DNA of 64,000 nt from Raineyella sp. W15-4 (GTDB taxonomy: Bacteria > Actinomycetota > Actinomycetes > Propionibacteriales > Propionibacteriaceae). The notes beneath the pieces were generated by a model. That model had not been told where the DNA came from. It searched no databases and saw nothing but the letters and a program-made list of their open reading frames with translations. This document shows positions 10,601 to 18,760 of the stretch, in pieces. Within the stretch, counting starts at the first letter, position 1. Each line of letters opens with the position of its first letter. Both the position numbers and the translations under genes were made by a program. The stretch is from NCBI RefSeq assembly GCF_033170155.1, contig NZ_CP137079.1, positions 2,852,001 to 2,916,000 on the forward strand. Reading direction: 5' to 3'.

Positions 10601-11036
10601 CCTGCAGGTAGTCCGGGTCGGTCGACGGGTCGGAGGACTCCAGCGTCGGGATCCCGGCCCGGCGGGCGGAGTCGATAGCGTGCTTCTTGTTGCCGGCCAT
10701 CTCCAGGGTCTCCTTGGAGGGACCGATGAAGGTGATGCCGTTCTTCGCGCAGGCCTCGGCCAGGTCCGGGTTCTCCGACAGGAAGCCGTAGCCGGGGTAG
10801 ATCGCGTCGGCCTCCGCCTCCTTGGCCGCCCGGATGATCTCGTCGATGTCGAGATAGGCGCGGACCGGGTGGCCCTTCTCGCCGATCAGGTACGCCTCGT
10901 CGGCCTTGATCCGGTGCACCGCGTTGCGATCCTCGTACGGGAACACGGCGACGGTCCTCGCCCCCAGCTCGACCGCGGCACGGAACGCACGAACAGCGAT
11001 TTCGCCACGATTGGCGACCAGGACCTTCTTGAACAT
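7635..11036 (-). CDS. pyc: Pyruvate carboxylase
   Basis: A 1133-residue biotin enzyme that makes oxaloacetate from pyruvate, bicarbonate and ATP. Domains in order: biotin carboxylase from the first residues (KKVLVANRGEIAVRAFRA; ATP-grasp loop AGGGGRGMR at about 160-170), carboxyltransferase in the middle (TFRDAHQSLLATRMRTYDML), and the biotinyl domain at the end (IEAMKMEA, the lysine carrying biotin). Length equals the single-chain family. The ATG at 11036 has AAAGGTG before it; upstream residues to 11105 are not conserved. Its presence beside a transcarboxylase gives this organism two entry routes to oxaloacetate. Confidence 0.96.
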   Translation of the reverse strand: MFKKVLVANRGEIAVRAFRAAVELGARTVAVFPYEDRNAVHRIKADEAYLIGEKGHPVRAYLDIDEIIRAAKEAEADAIYPGYGFLSENPDLAEACAKNGITFIGPSKETLEMAGNKKHAIDSARRAGIPTLESSDPSTDPDYLQAEAERIGFPVFVKAVAGGGGRGMRRVDDPAALTDAIGAAMREAESAFGDATVFIEQAVGRPRHIEVQILADREGNTVHLFERDCSIQRRHQKVVELAPAPHISAELRAALTRDAVTFAKSIDYTLAGTVEFLLETEGPRAGQHVFIEMNPRIQVEHTVTEEVTGVDLVQAQMRLASGETLADLGLTQDSIHLIGAAMQCRITTEDPANGFRPDTGVISAYRSAAGAGVRLDGGTAATGAVISPHFDSLLVKLTTRGRDLDQAIARARRALAEFRIRGVATNMPFLQAVLEDPDFRAGNISTAFIDERPRLLNARTSLDRGTKVLTWLADVTVNKPNGRSPITVHPRAKLPTIDLRSPAPAGFRQQLLELGPAGFAAALRASDRLEVTDTTFRDAHQSLLATRMRTYDMLEFAPYLQRMLPGLFSVEAWGGATYDVALRFLGEDPWDRLAKFHEALPGIPVQMLLRGRNTVGYTPYPTEVTDAFVHEAAEVGVDIFRVFDALNDVSQMTPAIRAIRDTPSVAEVAMCYSGNLMDPREDLYTLDYYLHLADRIVAAGAHILAIKDMAGLLRAPAAARLVTALRERFDLPVVLHTHDTAGGQLATLVLAAQAGVDAVDVAAAPMAGTTSQVSMSALVAAMADTERETRLDLRNVMDLEPYWDMVRREYRPFESGLGSPTGRVYDHEIPGGQLSNLRQQAKALGLADKFEQIEDMYAAADKILGRPSKVTPSSKVVGDLALHLVAVGADPQAFAADPASFDIPDSVIGFLSGDLGTPAGGWPEPFRTKALQGRTIKAVEETVAPEDSARLAVPGRDRRETLNRLLFPGPAKALQEFRAQYGDLSAMTTIDYLYGLKPGDEHVVKLGKGIDLLIGLEAIGEADERGYRTVMTTMNGQIRPIRVRDRSVETDVAVAERADTTNPGHVAAPFQGVVSVTVAEGDRVEAGQPVATIEAMKMEAAITTSVAGVVERVALHGPHQVQGGDLVLVVRPL

Positions 11037-11127
11037 GCACACACCTTTGCGGCCGAACAGGCTGACTCCGAAGTCACCGACACGCCGTTGTGAGGGGGAC
11101 CACACCGCAGTGTAGACCGTCGGATGC

Positions 11128-12618
11128 TCAGGCGACGATCTGGCCGAGCAACCCCTGCAGGAAGTAGAGGACGAACGCCGCGGAGACCACCCACATCAGC
11201 GGATGCACCTCGCGGGCCCGGCCCTTGGCGATCTCCAGCACCACCAGCATGATGAAGCCGATTCCGATGCCCACCGTGATCGAGTAGGCGAACGGCATGA
11301 AGACGATGGTCAGGAACGCCGGGATGGCCTGCTCCATCCTCCCCCAGTTGATCTCGGTGACGTTCGACATCATCAGCGCGCCCACGATCACCAGCACCGG
11401 GGAGACCGCCTCGGCCGGGATCAGCGAGACGACCGGGGAGGCGACGATGGCGACCAGGAAGCAGGCACCGGTGACGAGCGAGGCGATGCCGGTGCGGGCC
11501 CCCTCGGCGACGCCGGAGATCGACTCGACGTAGGAGGTGTTGGAGGACGACGATCCGAGGCCACCGGCCATCGCTGCCAGCGAGTCGATCACCAGGATGC
11601 CGGTGAGGTGCGGCGGGTTGCCGTTGCCGTCGAGCAGTCGGCCCTCGGCGCCGACCGCCACCACGGTGCCCATGGTGTCGAAGAAGTCGGCGAGCAGCAG
11701 GGAGAAGATCAGCAGCACGACGCCCAGGGCGGTGAGGTGGCGCTGGGTGAAGGCGCCGAAGATGTCGACGTTGCCGAGCAGCTGGAAGTCCGGGGCGCTC
11801 CAGGAGCCGATCACCGGCGGGTTCGACTTCCAGCCGGCGGTCTCGCCGCCCGTCATCGTGCCCAACGGGTGGACGTTCTGGACGATGACCGCGACGACGG
11901 TCGCCACCGCGATCGAGATCAGCAGGCCACCGCGGACGTTGCGGGCGTAGAGCACCGAGCCGAGCAGCAGGCCGAACAGGAAGATCGCGATCGGCCAGCC
12001 CATCAGGCTGCCGTTGATGCCCAGGGTGACCGGGGTGCCCTGGGCCGGGCGGATCACGCCGCCGTCGACCAGGCCGACGAAGGTGATGAAGACGCCGATG
12101 CCGACGCTGATCGCCGCGCGCATGAACGCCGGCACCGCCCGGAAGACCGCGGTGCGGAAGCCGGTGAGCACCAGGACGGTGATCAGCGCGCCCTCCAGGA
12201 CGACCAGGCCCATCGCCTGCGGCCAGGTCATCATCGGGGCCAGCGTGTAGGCCAGCAGGGCGTTCAGGCCGAGACCGGCGGCCAGGGCGAGGGGGTAACG
12301 GCCCACCACGCCCATCAGGATGGTCATCACGCCGGCGATCAGTGCGGTGGCCGCGGCGACGGCCGCCTTGGCGACCGCGATGTTCGCGTCGGACGGGGGC
12401 TGCCCGGTGATCAGATTGCCGTTGATGTCAGGAACGGTGCCGATGATCGCGGGGTTGAGGGCGATGATGTACGCCATCGCGAAGAAGGTCACCAGGCCGC
12501 CGCGGATCTCGCGGCCCAGCGTCGATCCCCGGGCGGTGAGTTCGAACCAACGGTCCAGGACGCCGCGTCCCCCCTGTCCGGTGGGGGTGGGTGCGGTGGT
12601 GGATGCAGCAGATTCCAT
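11128..12618 (-). CDS. Purine permease, AzgA-like NCS2 family
   Basis: A 496-residue membrane protein with about twelve hydrophobic segments, likely a proton-coupled importer of adenine, guanine or hypoxanthine. Family features: the GGLVTFFAMAYIIALNP opening, GLGLNALLAYT, LLADFFDTMGT and the SSSSNTSYVES signature of AzgA/PbuG proteins. Length is typical. TAGGCT at 12625-12630 lies six bases before the ATG. Pyruvate carboxylase lies downstream on the same strand 91 bases away and is probably separate. The exact purine cannot be inferred. Confidence 0.9.
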   Translation of the reverse strand: MESAASTTAPTPTGQGGRGVLDRWFELTARGSTLGREIRGGLVTFFAMAYIIALNPAIIGTVPDINGNLITGQPPSDANIAVAKAAVAAATALIAGVMTILMGVVGRYPLALAAGLGLNALLAYTLAPMMTWPQAMGLVVLEGALITVLVLTGFRTAVFRAVPAFMRAAISVGIGVFITFVGLVDGGVIRPAQGTPVTLGINGSLMGWPIAIFLFGLLLGSVLYARNVRGGLLISIAVATVVAVIVQNVHPLGTMTGGETAGWKSNPPVIGSWSAPDFQLLGNVDIFGAFTQRHLTALGVVLLIFSLLLADFFDTMGTVVAVGAEGRLLDGNGNPPHLTGILVIDSLAAMAGGLGSSSSNTSYVESISGVAEGARTGIASLVTGACFLVAIVASPVVSLIPAEAVSPVLVIVGALMMSNVTEINWGRMEQAIPAFLTIVFMPFAYSITVGIGIGFIMLVVLEIAKGRAREVHPLMWVVSAAFVLYFLQGLLGQIVA

Positions 12619-12624
12619 GGCGGC

Positions 12625-12630
12625 AGCCTA
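12625..12630 (-). promoter_or_regulatory. TAGGCT -10 box before the purine permease
   Basis: Read on the minus strand, TAGGCT ends six bases before the ATG at 12618 with no Shine-Dalgarno site between. The rest of the gap up to 12703 shows no purine riboswitch or other structure that I can see. Confidence 0.5.
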
Positions 12631-12703
12631 GGGGGCGCACGTTACGTGTTGGTCTCATCGCTCCCGATCGGCTGCCAGCACGCCAGCAGGCGCCAGCACG
12701 CGA

Positions 12704-13507
12704 TCAGTCGAACAGTGACCCCTCGGACATGCTGATGGTGTCCCAGATCGGGGCGGAGCGGTCCGCGGCGTGTGTCTCGTCAGGCACGTCGGAGTGGGCC
12801 CCGCAGCCGTGGTCGACGGCCACCACGGCGGCGTCGGACGGCGACGACTCGTTGGCGCAGACCCCGAAGATGGTGCCCAGGCTGCCCTGCAGCCGGACGA
12901 AGTACCCGCAGCCGACGCACCGCCCGGGCGCCTGCTTGGTCATCGGGTTGTCCGGGCCGCCGTCGCCGGCCAGCCACCGCTCGGCGGCCTGCTCCCGACC
13001 GTACGGGGACAGCACCCGTTCCCGGCCGAGGCCGAGCTCGGCCACCACCGCCCGGAGCTGCGAGGCCTCCGCCGGGTCCTGATCGGCGGCGTGGTCGCCG
13101 CCGGTGAAACCGGGCTCCAACCGTTCGTCCTCGGCCGGGGTCGGCAGCAACAGTCCGGGGGTCAGGTCGTCCGGGGAGACCCGCTCCGACCACGGGACCC
13201 AGGCGGGCGCCAGCAGGGCTCCCTCGCCGGGCAGCAGCGCCACCTCGTCGACGGTCGGCGTCTTGGCCCGGGCGGCACGCACCAGGGTGACGTTCCACCG
13301 CCAGCCGCGGTAGCCGGGGTGGGTGCACTCGAACAGGTGGGTGACCACCCGGTCGCCCTCGGCGATCACCCCGAGGTGGTCGCCGACCGCGTGGGTGCCG
13401 GAACTGGCCAGCGCCGCCTCGCGGGCGAGGTCCACCGCCGCAGCGGTCACCGGGTCGAGCTTGGGCCGCGGTGCCCTACGGGTCTGGGGTGCGCTGGGGG
13501 CTGCCAT
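12704..13507 (-). CDS. DUF3027 family protein
   Basis: A 267-residue actinobacterial protein of unknown function. The N-terminal part (DLAREAALA, GDHLGV, HLFECTHPGYRGWRWNVTLVR) is the DUF3027 core, and the C-terminal half holds a zinc-ribbon-like CVGCGYF with a later CANES and CGAH. The family is usually found beside a cold-shock protein gene, as here. Two starts are possible: ATG 13516 and ATG 13507. I chose 13507 because GAGAAT ends seven bases before it; neither has a good Shine-Dalgarno site. Confidence 0.85.
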   Translation of the reverse strand: MAAPSAPQTRRAPRPKLDPVTAAAVDLAREAALASSGTHAVGDHLGVIAEGDRVVTHLFECTHPGYRGWRWNVTLVRAARAKTPTVDEVALLPGEGALLAPAWVPWSERVSPDDLTPGLLLPTPAEDERLEPGFTGGDHAADQDPAEASQLRAVVAELGLGRERVLSPYGREQAAERWLAGDGGPDNPMTKQAPGRCVGCGYFVRLQGSLGTIFGVCANESSPSDAAVVAVDHGCGAHSDVPDETHAADRSAPIWDTISMSEGSLFD

Positions 13508-13537
13508 GTCGGTCATTCTCTCACGCCCGGGCGGGCG

Positions 13538-13921
13538 TCACAGCTCCAGCTCGTCGGCGATGCCGCGAAGCAGGTGCGCCGTACGCTCCGCGGACTTCGC
13601 GTCGGGGAAGTGACCACGGCGGTAGCTGGCGGCGAGATGGTCGAGCATCTTGATCACGTCCTCGACGATGACCGCCATCTCCTCGGGCCTCTTGCGAGCC
13701 GCCTTGGCGACCGACACCGGCTTGTCCACCAGGTGCAGGCTGAGCGCCTGCTCACCCTTGCGCCCCTCGATGACGCCGAACTCCACCCGCTGACCGGGCT
13801 TGAGGGTCGTCACTCCCTGCGGCAGGGCGGAGGAACGGACGTAGACGTCCCCGCCACCGTCCTTGGTCAGGAATCCGAAGCCCTTCTCGGCGTCGTAGAA
13901 CCGCACCTTGCCAGTGGGCAC
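13538..13921 (-). CDS. Cold-shock domain protein with C-terminal extension
   Basis: A 127-residue protein. Residues 1-66 form a cold-shock domain (PTGKVRFYDAEKGFGFL with RNP-1-like KGFGF, then DVYVRSSAL for RNP-2), which binds single-stranded RNA or DNA. The second half is the helical extension seen in the actinobacterial long-CSP type. The GTG at 13921 starts at the conserved PTGKV and has GAGG upstream; the frame running to 14269 is antisense to the next gene region and not conserved. The 271-base gap to the divergent gene holds several TGTCCG repeats but no clear operator. Confidence 0.9.
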   Translation of the reverse strand: MPTGKVRFYDAEKGFGFLTKDGGGDVYVRSSALPQGVTTLKPGQRVEFGVIEGRKGEQALSLHLVDKPVSVAKAARKRPEEMAVIVEDVIKMLDHLAASYRRGHFPDAKSAERTAHLLRGIADELEL

Positions 13922-14179
13922 AGCAACCTCACTTGTCCGTGTCTGTCCGCGTCGTGTCCGAACGCATCGTCTGAAATGGGTCTGATCGGGTCCGGCCGGC
14001 CGACGACGGGGTCGTGCGGGCAGCCCCGGTCCCTGGAGGCGAGCGCGACCGGGTGCAGCAGGGGTGACCGCCGCCCGGAAACGAGCCTGGCGGGGTCCGG
14101 AGACCTCAGCATACCCGGGGCGTGGAGCTTCCGGGGGGCCGTCGGCGACGCACAGGGTTTCCCCGGACACCGCCCCGGG

Positions 14180-14185
14180 TAGCAT
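14180..14185 (+). promoter_or_regulatory. TAGCAT -10 box before the proline-rich membrane protein
   Basis: TAGCAT ends seven bases before the ATG at 14193, with no Shine-Dalgarno sequence. Confidence 0.5.
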
Positions 14186-14192
14186 CGACGCC

Positions 14193-15026
14193 ATGGCGAC
14201 CTGGCAGGACGGCCCCGAGTACGCGCCTCTGGCGCCTCCCACGGGGTATGAACCCGCGGTCGCGAACACCCCGACGGTGCTGGACCCGCCACGCCGGCAG
14301 GCCCCCGACCCGGCGGCACCCGCCGGTCCCGGCCCCGCGACACCGCCGCCGGCCTTCGCCCCGCCCGATGGCGCGGTCCCGCTGTCCGGCCTGACCCCGG
14401 ACCGGCCGCCCTCCCGGGACCCGCGCCACCCCTTCCCGCTGGTGTCCCGCCCGCAACAGACCGGCTCGGCCTGGCGGTCGGTGCACGCCTCGGCGACCGC
14501 GTCGGCCCCTACGCCGCCTCCCGTGGCGGTGGCCGGGCCGTACGATCCCGCGCCGTACGAGCCGGCAGCGTACGATCCCGCGCCGTACGATCCCGCGGCC
14601 CAGGCCCCGGCGCCGCAGCCGCCGCTGTCCTTCCTGGCTCCCCGCCGGACCGGCTTCGCCGATCTCGACCAACGGGCCCGGGCGGCTCGTTGGCTGCTGC
14701 TGCCGCCGGTCCTCTACATCCTCGGCGCGGTCGCCGGGCCGTTCGTCACCGTCGCCGTGCTGGCCGGCGCCATCCTGCTCGCCGCCGCCCCGACGATCCC
14801 GGTCGCCGCCCGGGCGCTGTCCCGGATCGTCTCGGGGCTGGTCGGCGCGCTGCTGCTGCTCGGCTTCCTGGTCGGCCGGGACTGGACCGAGCTGGCCGGC
14901 ACCTCCCGCTTCATCGGATTGATCTACTGCGTCGTCCTCGGCATCTGGTACGTGCGCCAGCGCTCCGCGGTGGACGCCGAGCAGCACCGGCGGGAGCAAT
15001 CGGGCGGCCCGAGGGCGCGCCGATGA
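14193..15026 (+). CDS. Proline-rich membrane protein of unknown function
   Basis: A 277-residue protein. The first ~150 residues are disordered and Pro/Ala-rich, with a ten-residue repeat of the type YDPAPYEPAA (about residues 117-136) whose DNA is itself a near-exact repeat. The second half has three or four hydrophobic segments (WLLLPPVLYILGAVAG, VTVAVLAGAILLAAAP, LVGALLLLGFLVG, FIGLIYCVVLGIWYV) and a short charged tail. No enzyme motif. The stop overlaps the next start as ATGA, so it is co-translated with the helicase-associated protein. Confidence 0.75.
   Translation: MATWQDGPEYAPLAPPTGYEPAVANTPTVLDPPRRQAPDPAAPAGPGPATPPPAFAPPDGAVPLSGLTPDRPPSRDPRHPFPLVSRPQQTGSAWRSVHASATASAPTPPPVAVAGPYDPAPYEPAAYDPAPYDPAAQAPAPQPPLSFLAPRRTGFADLDQRARAARWLLLPPVLYILGAVAGPFVTVAVLAGAILLAAAPTIPVAARALSRIVSGLVGALLLLGFLVGRDWTELAGTSRFIGLIYCVVLGIWYVRQRSAVDAEQHRREQSGGPRARR
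14541..14590 (+). repeat. Internal coding repeat (20 bp at 30-bp period)
   Basis: The same 20 bases occur at 14541-14560 and 14571-14590, in frame, giving the YDPAPY peptide repeat. It lies in the disordered part of the protein and is a likely site of length variation. Confidence 0.7.
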
Positions 15027-17014
15027 CCCGCAAGGCCGCTCCACGGTCCCTTGCCGAGTCGCTGCGCCGCTGGACGGCCACCGACTTCGCTGCCCTGCTG
15101 GCGGCCCGCCCCGACCTGTGCACGCCGCCACCGCGTTCGGTGGGGGATCTGGTCGCCCGGATGACCACCGGCGGGTCGGCGATGACCGCCCTGCACCGGC
15201 TCAACGCCTGGCAGCACGTGGTCGCCGAGGCATTGGCCACGCTGCCCGACGGCACCACCCGGGCCGCGATCGCCGGCCTGCTCGGCACCACCGACGAGCT
15301 GGCGGTCCGCCGCGGGCTCGCCGACCTGCGGGAGCGCGGTCTGGTCTGGGGCCCGGACAGCGACCTGCACCTACTCGTCCCGGCACGCACCGCCTTCGGC
15401 CCCTGGCCGGCCGGACTGGCCGACGACTCGGCCCACCCGCTCACCGAGCGGGAGGTCACCGCGGCCCTGGAGGCCGCCGGGGAGGTGGTCCGGCCGCTGC
15501 TCGACCAGCTCACCTGGGGTCCGCCGACCGGCCGGGTCCGGAACGCCGACCGTCGGGTCACCCCGGACACCGCCGGCACCCCGATGGAGGTGGCGCTCGC
15601 CCACGGGCTGCTGCGGCCGCTCGACCACGACACCGTGGTGATGCCCCGCGAGGTCGCCTGGCAGCTGCGCGGCCACCGGTTGGTGCGGACGCTGCCGAGC
15701 CCGACACCGCCGGACCTGGGCGCCGGTCGACGGCGCCGGGCGGAGCTGATCGACCGGGCCGGGGTCGGCGCGGCGATCACCCTGCTGCGCGATGTCGAGC
15801 AGCTGGTCTCCTCGCTGCCGGACCTCGACGTCCGGCTGCTGCGCGACGGTGGTCTGTCGGTGAAGGATCTCGGTGGCGCGGTGGCGCTGCTGCGGCTGCC
15901 GGCCGCCCACCTCGCCCGCTCCCGGACGTACGCCGCCCTCGTCGTCGAGCTGGCCTGGGCCGCCAGACTGGTCAACCAGGTGAACGGCGAGACGCTGCTG
16001 CCGACTCCCGCCTTCGACCAGTGGCTGGACCGGGCCGCGGCGGACCGCTGGGTCGACCTGGTCCGGGTCTGGGCCGGGACACCGCGGTGGTTCCCCTGGT
16101 CGGTCCGGCCCAAGGCGCATCCACTCGGCCCGGACGCCGACTGGCGCGGCGCGGCCGACCTGCGCCGCGGGCTGATCGGGGTCTGCGCCGAGGTCACGCC
16201 CGGCACCGTGGTCGGCGCGGAGCGGTTGGCCGAGGCGTACGCCTGGCACCGGCCGGCGGTGGCCGCCCAGGTCGACCTCGCCGAACTGACCGGCCAGTGG
16301 TGGGAGGAGGCCGGCTGGCTCGGCCTGCAGGCGCTGGACGCGGTGACCGGGCTGATGCACGTGGCGGACGACGAGCGGGCGTCGATGCCCGCCGAGCTCG
16401 CCGCGGAGTTCCCCGAACCGGTCGCCGAGCTCATCCTGCAGTCCGACCTCACCGCCGTCGCCCCGGGCCCGTTGGACCATGACACCAGCCGGGTGGTCCG
16501 ACTGCTGGCCGACCAGGAGTCCCGCGGCGCCGGCGGCGTGTTCCGGTTCAGTCAGGCCTCGCTGCGCCGGGCCTTCGACGCCGGCTGGACCGCGGACCGG
16601 GTGCTCGACTGGCTCCGGGACCACTCCGGCACCGGGCTGCCGCAGCCGCTGGAGTACCTGGTCGGCGACGTGGCCCGCCGGCACGGCCGGATCCGGGTCG
16701 GCAGCGTCGGCGCCTGGATCCAGACCGACGACGCCGCGGTGATCACCCAGCTGCTGTCCCACCCCGAGGCGGGGCCGCTCGGCCTGCGCCGACTCGCGCC
16801 CGGGGTGCTCGTCGCCGACGCCGAGGCCGATGAGGTGGTGGTGCTGTTGCACCAGCTGGGGCTCTCCCCCGCCGCGGAGGACTCCGCCGGCCGGCTGGTC
16901 ACCGCCCCGCCGCGGCCCCGGGCCCGGCCCCGGACGGTCGATGCGCCGGCCGGGCCACCCGGGCCGCAGGCGATCGCCGAACTGGCCGAGGAGCTGGCCG
17001 CCTCCCTGCAGTGA
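15023..17014 (+). CDS. Helicase-associated protein, XPB/Ssl2 N-terminal-like domain
   Basis: A 663-residue protein without Walker A or DEAD/H motifs, so not itself a helicase. In actinobacteria this protein type (helicase XPB/Ssl2 N-terminal domain, PF13625) is encoded directly before the XPB helicase, exactly as here. The N-terminal ~250 residues look like tandem winged-helix segments (ALATLPDGTTRAAIAGLLG, TDELAVRRGLADLRERGLV), and the C-terminal part (VFRFSQASLRRAFDAGWTA, LGLRRLAPGVLVADAEADEV) is the conserved region. It probably helps XPB contact DNA. The start overlaps the upstream stop by ATGA. Confidence 0.85.
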   Translation: MTRKAAPRSLAESLRRWTATDFAALLAARPDLCTPPPRSVGDLVARMTTGGSAMTALHRLNAWQHVVAEALATLPDGTTRAAIAGLLGTTDELAVRRGLADLRERGLVWGPDSDLHLLVPARTAFGPWPAGLADDSAHPLTEREVTAALEAAGEVVRPLLDQLTWGPPTGRVRNADRRVTPDTAGTPMEVALAHGLLRPLDHDTVVMPREVAWQLRGHRLVRTLPSPTPPDLGAGRRRRAELIDRAGVGAAITLLRDVEQLVSSLPDLDVRLLRDGGLSVKDLGGAVALLRLPAAHLARSRTYAALVVELAWAARLVNQVNGETLLPTPAFDQWLDRAAADRWVDLVRVWAGTPRWFPWSVRPKAHPLGPDADWRGAADLRRGLIGVCAEVTPGTVVGAERLAEAYAWHRPAVAAQVDLAELTGQWWEEAGWLGLQALDAVTGLMHVADDERASMPAELAAEFPEPVAELILQSDLTAVAPGPLDHDTSRVVRLLADQESRGAGGVFRFSQASLRRAFDAGWTADRVLDWLRDHSGTGLPQPLEYLVGDVARRHGRIRVGSVGAWIQTDDAAVITQLLSHPEAGPLGLRRLAPGVLVADAEADEVVVLLHQLGLSPAAEDSAGRLVTAPPRPRARPRTVDAPAGPPGPQAIAELAEELAASLQ

Positions 17015-17044
17015 TCGGGCGGTGCAGGGATCGGGTGGTGCAGG
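17013..17044 (+). repeat. 16-bp tandem duplication
   Basis: Two adjacent 16-base units with one mismatch (17013-17028 and 17029-17044) span the stop codon of the helicase-associated gene and the gap before XPB. Confidence 0.6.
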
Positions 17045-17082
17045 GATCTCCCGCGCTTGGCCGCGGTGCGAGAATGGTCGTC

Positions 17083-18741
17083 ATGTCACGCCTGGATCCG
17101 GGCCCGTTGGTCGTGCAATCGGACCGTACGCTCCTGCTCGAGGTCGACCATCCGCTGGCCGACGAGTGCCGGCTGGCGATCGCCCCGTTCGCCGAACTGG
17201 AGCGGGCCCCCGAACACATCCACACCTACCGGCTCACCCCGCTGGGGCTGTGGAACGCCCGGGCTGCCGGCCACGACGCCGAGCAGGTGGTCGACGTCCT
17301 GCTCACCTACTCGCGCTACCCGGTGCCCAGCACGCTGCTGGTCGACGTCGCCGAGACGATGGACAAGTACGGCCGGCTGCGGATCGAGAAGCACCCGGTG
17401 CACGGCCTGGTGCTGGTCTCCACCGACCCGGCGGTGCTCACCGAGGTGGTCCGGGCCAAGCAGGTGGCCGGGATGCTCGGCGCCGTGATCGACGCCGACA
17501 CGGTGGCCGTCCATCCCTCCGAGCGGGGTCATCTCAAGCAGGTGCTGCTCAAGCTCGGCTGGCCGGCCGAGGACCTCGCCGGCTACGTCGACGGCGAACG
17601 CCACCCGATCGCCCTGGCCGAGGACGGCTGGCAGCTGCGGACCTACCAGCGCCAGGCGGTCGACTCCTTCTGGCAGGGCGGCTCGGGGGTCGTCGTGCTG
17701 CCCTGCGGGGCGGGCAAGACGCTGGTCGGCGCGGCGGCGATGGCGCGGGCCGGGGCGACCACGCTGATCCTGGTCACCAACACCGTCTCCGCCCGGCAGT
17801 GGCGTGACGAGCTGCTGCGGCGGACCACCCTGACCCCCGACGAGATCGGCGAGTACTCCGGCGCCCGCAAGGAGATCCGCCCGGTGACCATTGCGACGTA
17901 CCAGGTGATCACCACCAAACGGAACGGCATCCACCCACACCTGGAGCTGTTCAGTGCCCGTGACTGGGGCCTGGTGGTGTACGACGAGGTGCACCTGCTG
18001 CCCGCCCCGGTGTTCCGGATGACGGCGGACCTGCAGGCCCGCCGTCGGCTCGGGCTGACCGCGACGCTGGTCCGCGAGGACGGCCACGAGGGGGACGTGT
18101 TCTCCCTGATCGGGCCGAAGCGCTTCGACGCACCGTGGAAGGACCTGGAGAACCAGGGCTGGATCGCCCCGGCCGAGTGCATCGAGGTGCGGGTCACCCT
18201 GCGGGAGGACGAACGGCTGGCGTACGCGATGGCGGAGCCGGACGTACGCTACCGGCTGGCGGCCACCGCGGAGACCAAACAGCGCACCATCATCGAGCTG
18301 GCCGAGCGCCACCGCGGCACGCCGACGCTGGTGATCGGGCAGTACGTCGACCAGCTCGACGAACTCGCCGCGGCCCTGGACGCACCGCTGGTCAAGGGGT
18401 CGACCCCCGAGACGCGGCGCGAGGAGCTCTTCGGCGCCTTCCGGCGCGGGGAGATCACCCTGCTGGTGGTCTCCAAGGTGGCCAATTTCTCCATCGACCT
18501 GCCGACCGCCGAGGTCGCGATCCAGGTCTCCGGCGCCTTCGGGTCCCGGCAGGAGGAGGCCCAGCGGCTGGGCCGGCTGCTGCGCCCGTCCGGTGACAAG
18601 ACGGCCCGCTTCTACGCGGTGGTGTCGCGGGACACCTCGGACGCCGACTTCGCCCAGCACCGGCAGCGGTTCCTGGCCGAGCAGGGCTACAGCTACCGGA
18701 TCGTCGACGCCGACGACCTGGAGCAGCTCGACCGCGGCTGA
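17083..18741 (+). CDS. DNA repair helicase XPB
   Basis: A 552-residue superfamily 2 DNA helicase with 3'-5' polarity by family. Visible motifs: RTYQRQAVDSFW (Q-motif-like), Walker A VLPCGAGKTLVG at about residues 206-217, DEVH box VYDEVHLL, LGLTATLVRE (motif III) and the C-terminal motifs QVSGAFGSRQEEAQRLGRLL. The damage-recognition-like N-terminal domain is present, so it is a full-length bacterial XPB. GAGAAT lies seven bases before the ATG at 17083; an ATG at 17074 is also possible. Confidence 0.93.
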   Translation: MSRLDPGPLVVQSDRTLLLEVDHPLADECRLAIAPFAELERAPEHIHTYRLTPLGLWNARAAGHDAEQVVDVLLTYSRYPVPSTLLVDVAETMDKYGRLRIEKHPVHGLVLVSTDPAVLTEVVRAKQVAGMLGAVIDADTVAVHPSERGHLKQVLLKLGWPAEDLAGYVDGERHPIALAEDGWQLRTYQRQAVDSFWQGGSGVVVLPCGAGKTLVGAAAMARAGATTLILVTNTVSARQWRDELLRRTTLTPDEIGEYSGARKEIRPVTIATYQVITTKRNGIHPHLELFSARDWGLVVYDEVHLLPAPVFRMTADLQARRRLGLTATLVREDGHEGDVFSLIGPKRFDAPWKDLENQGWIAPAECIEVRVTLREDERLAYAMAEPDVRYRLAATAETKQRTIIELAERHRGTPTLVIGQYVDQLDELAAALDAPLVKGSTPETRREELFGAFRRGEITLLVVSKVANFSIDLPTAEVAIQVSGAFGSRQEEAQRLGRLLRPSGDKTARFYAVVSRDTSDADFAQHRQRFLAEQGYSYRIVDADDLEQLDRG

Positions 18742-18760
18742 TCGGCGAGGCGCACCCGGC

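Noticed and set aside
7680..11093. A 1137-codon open frame on the plus strand
   Set aside because: It lies wholly antisense to pyruvate carboxylase; its composition is that of a GC-rich shadow frame and it shows no domain.
12619..12703. A purine riboswitch before the purine permease
   Set aside because: No three-stem aptamer pattern is present and the start appears leaderless.
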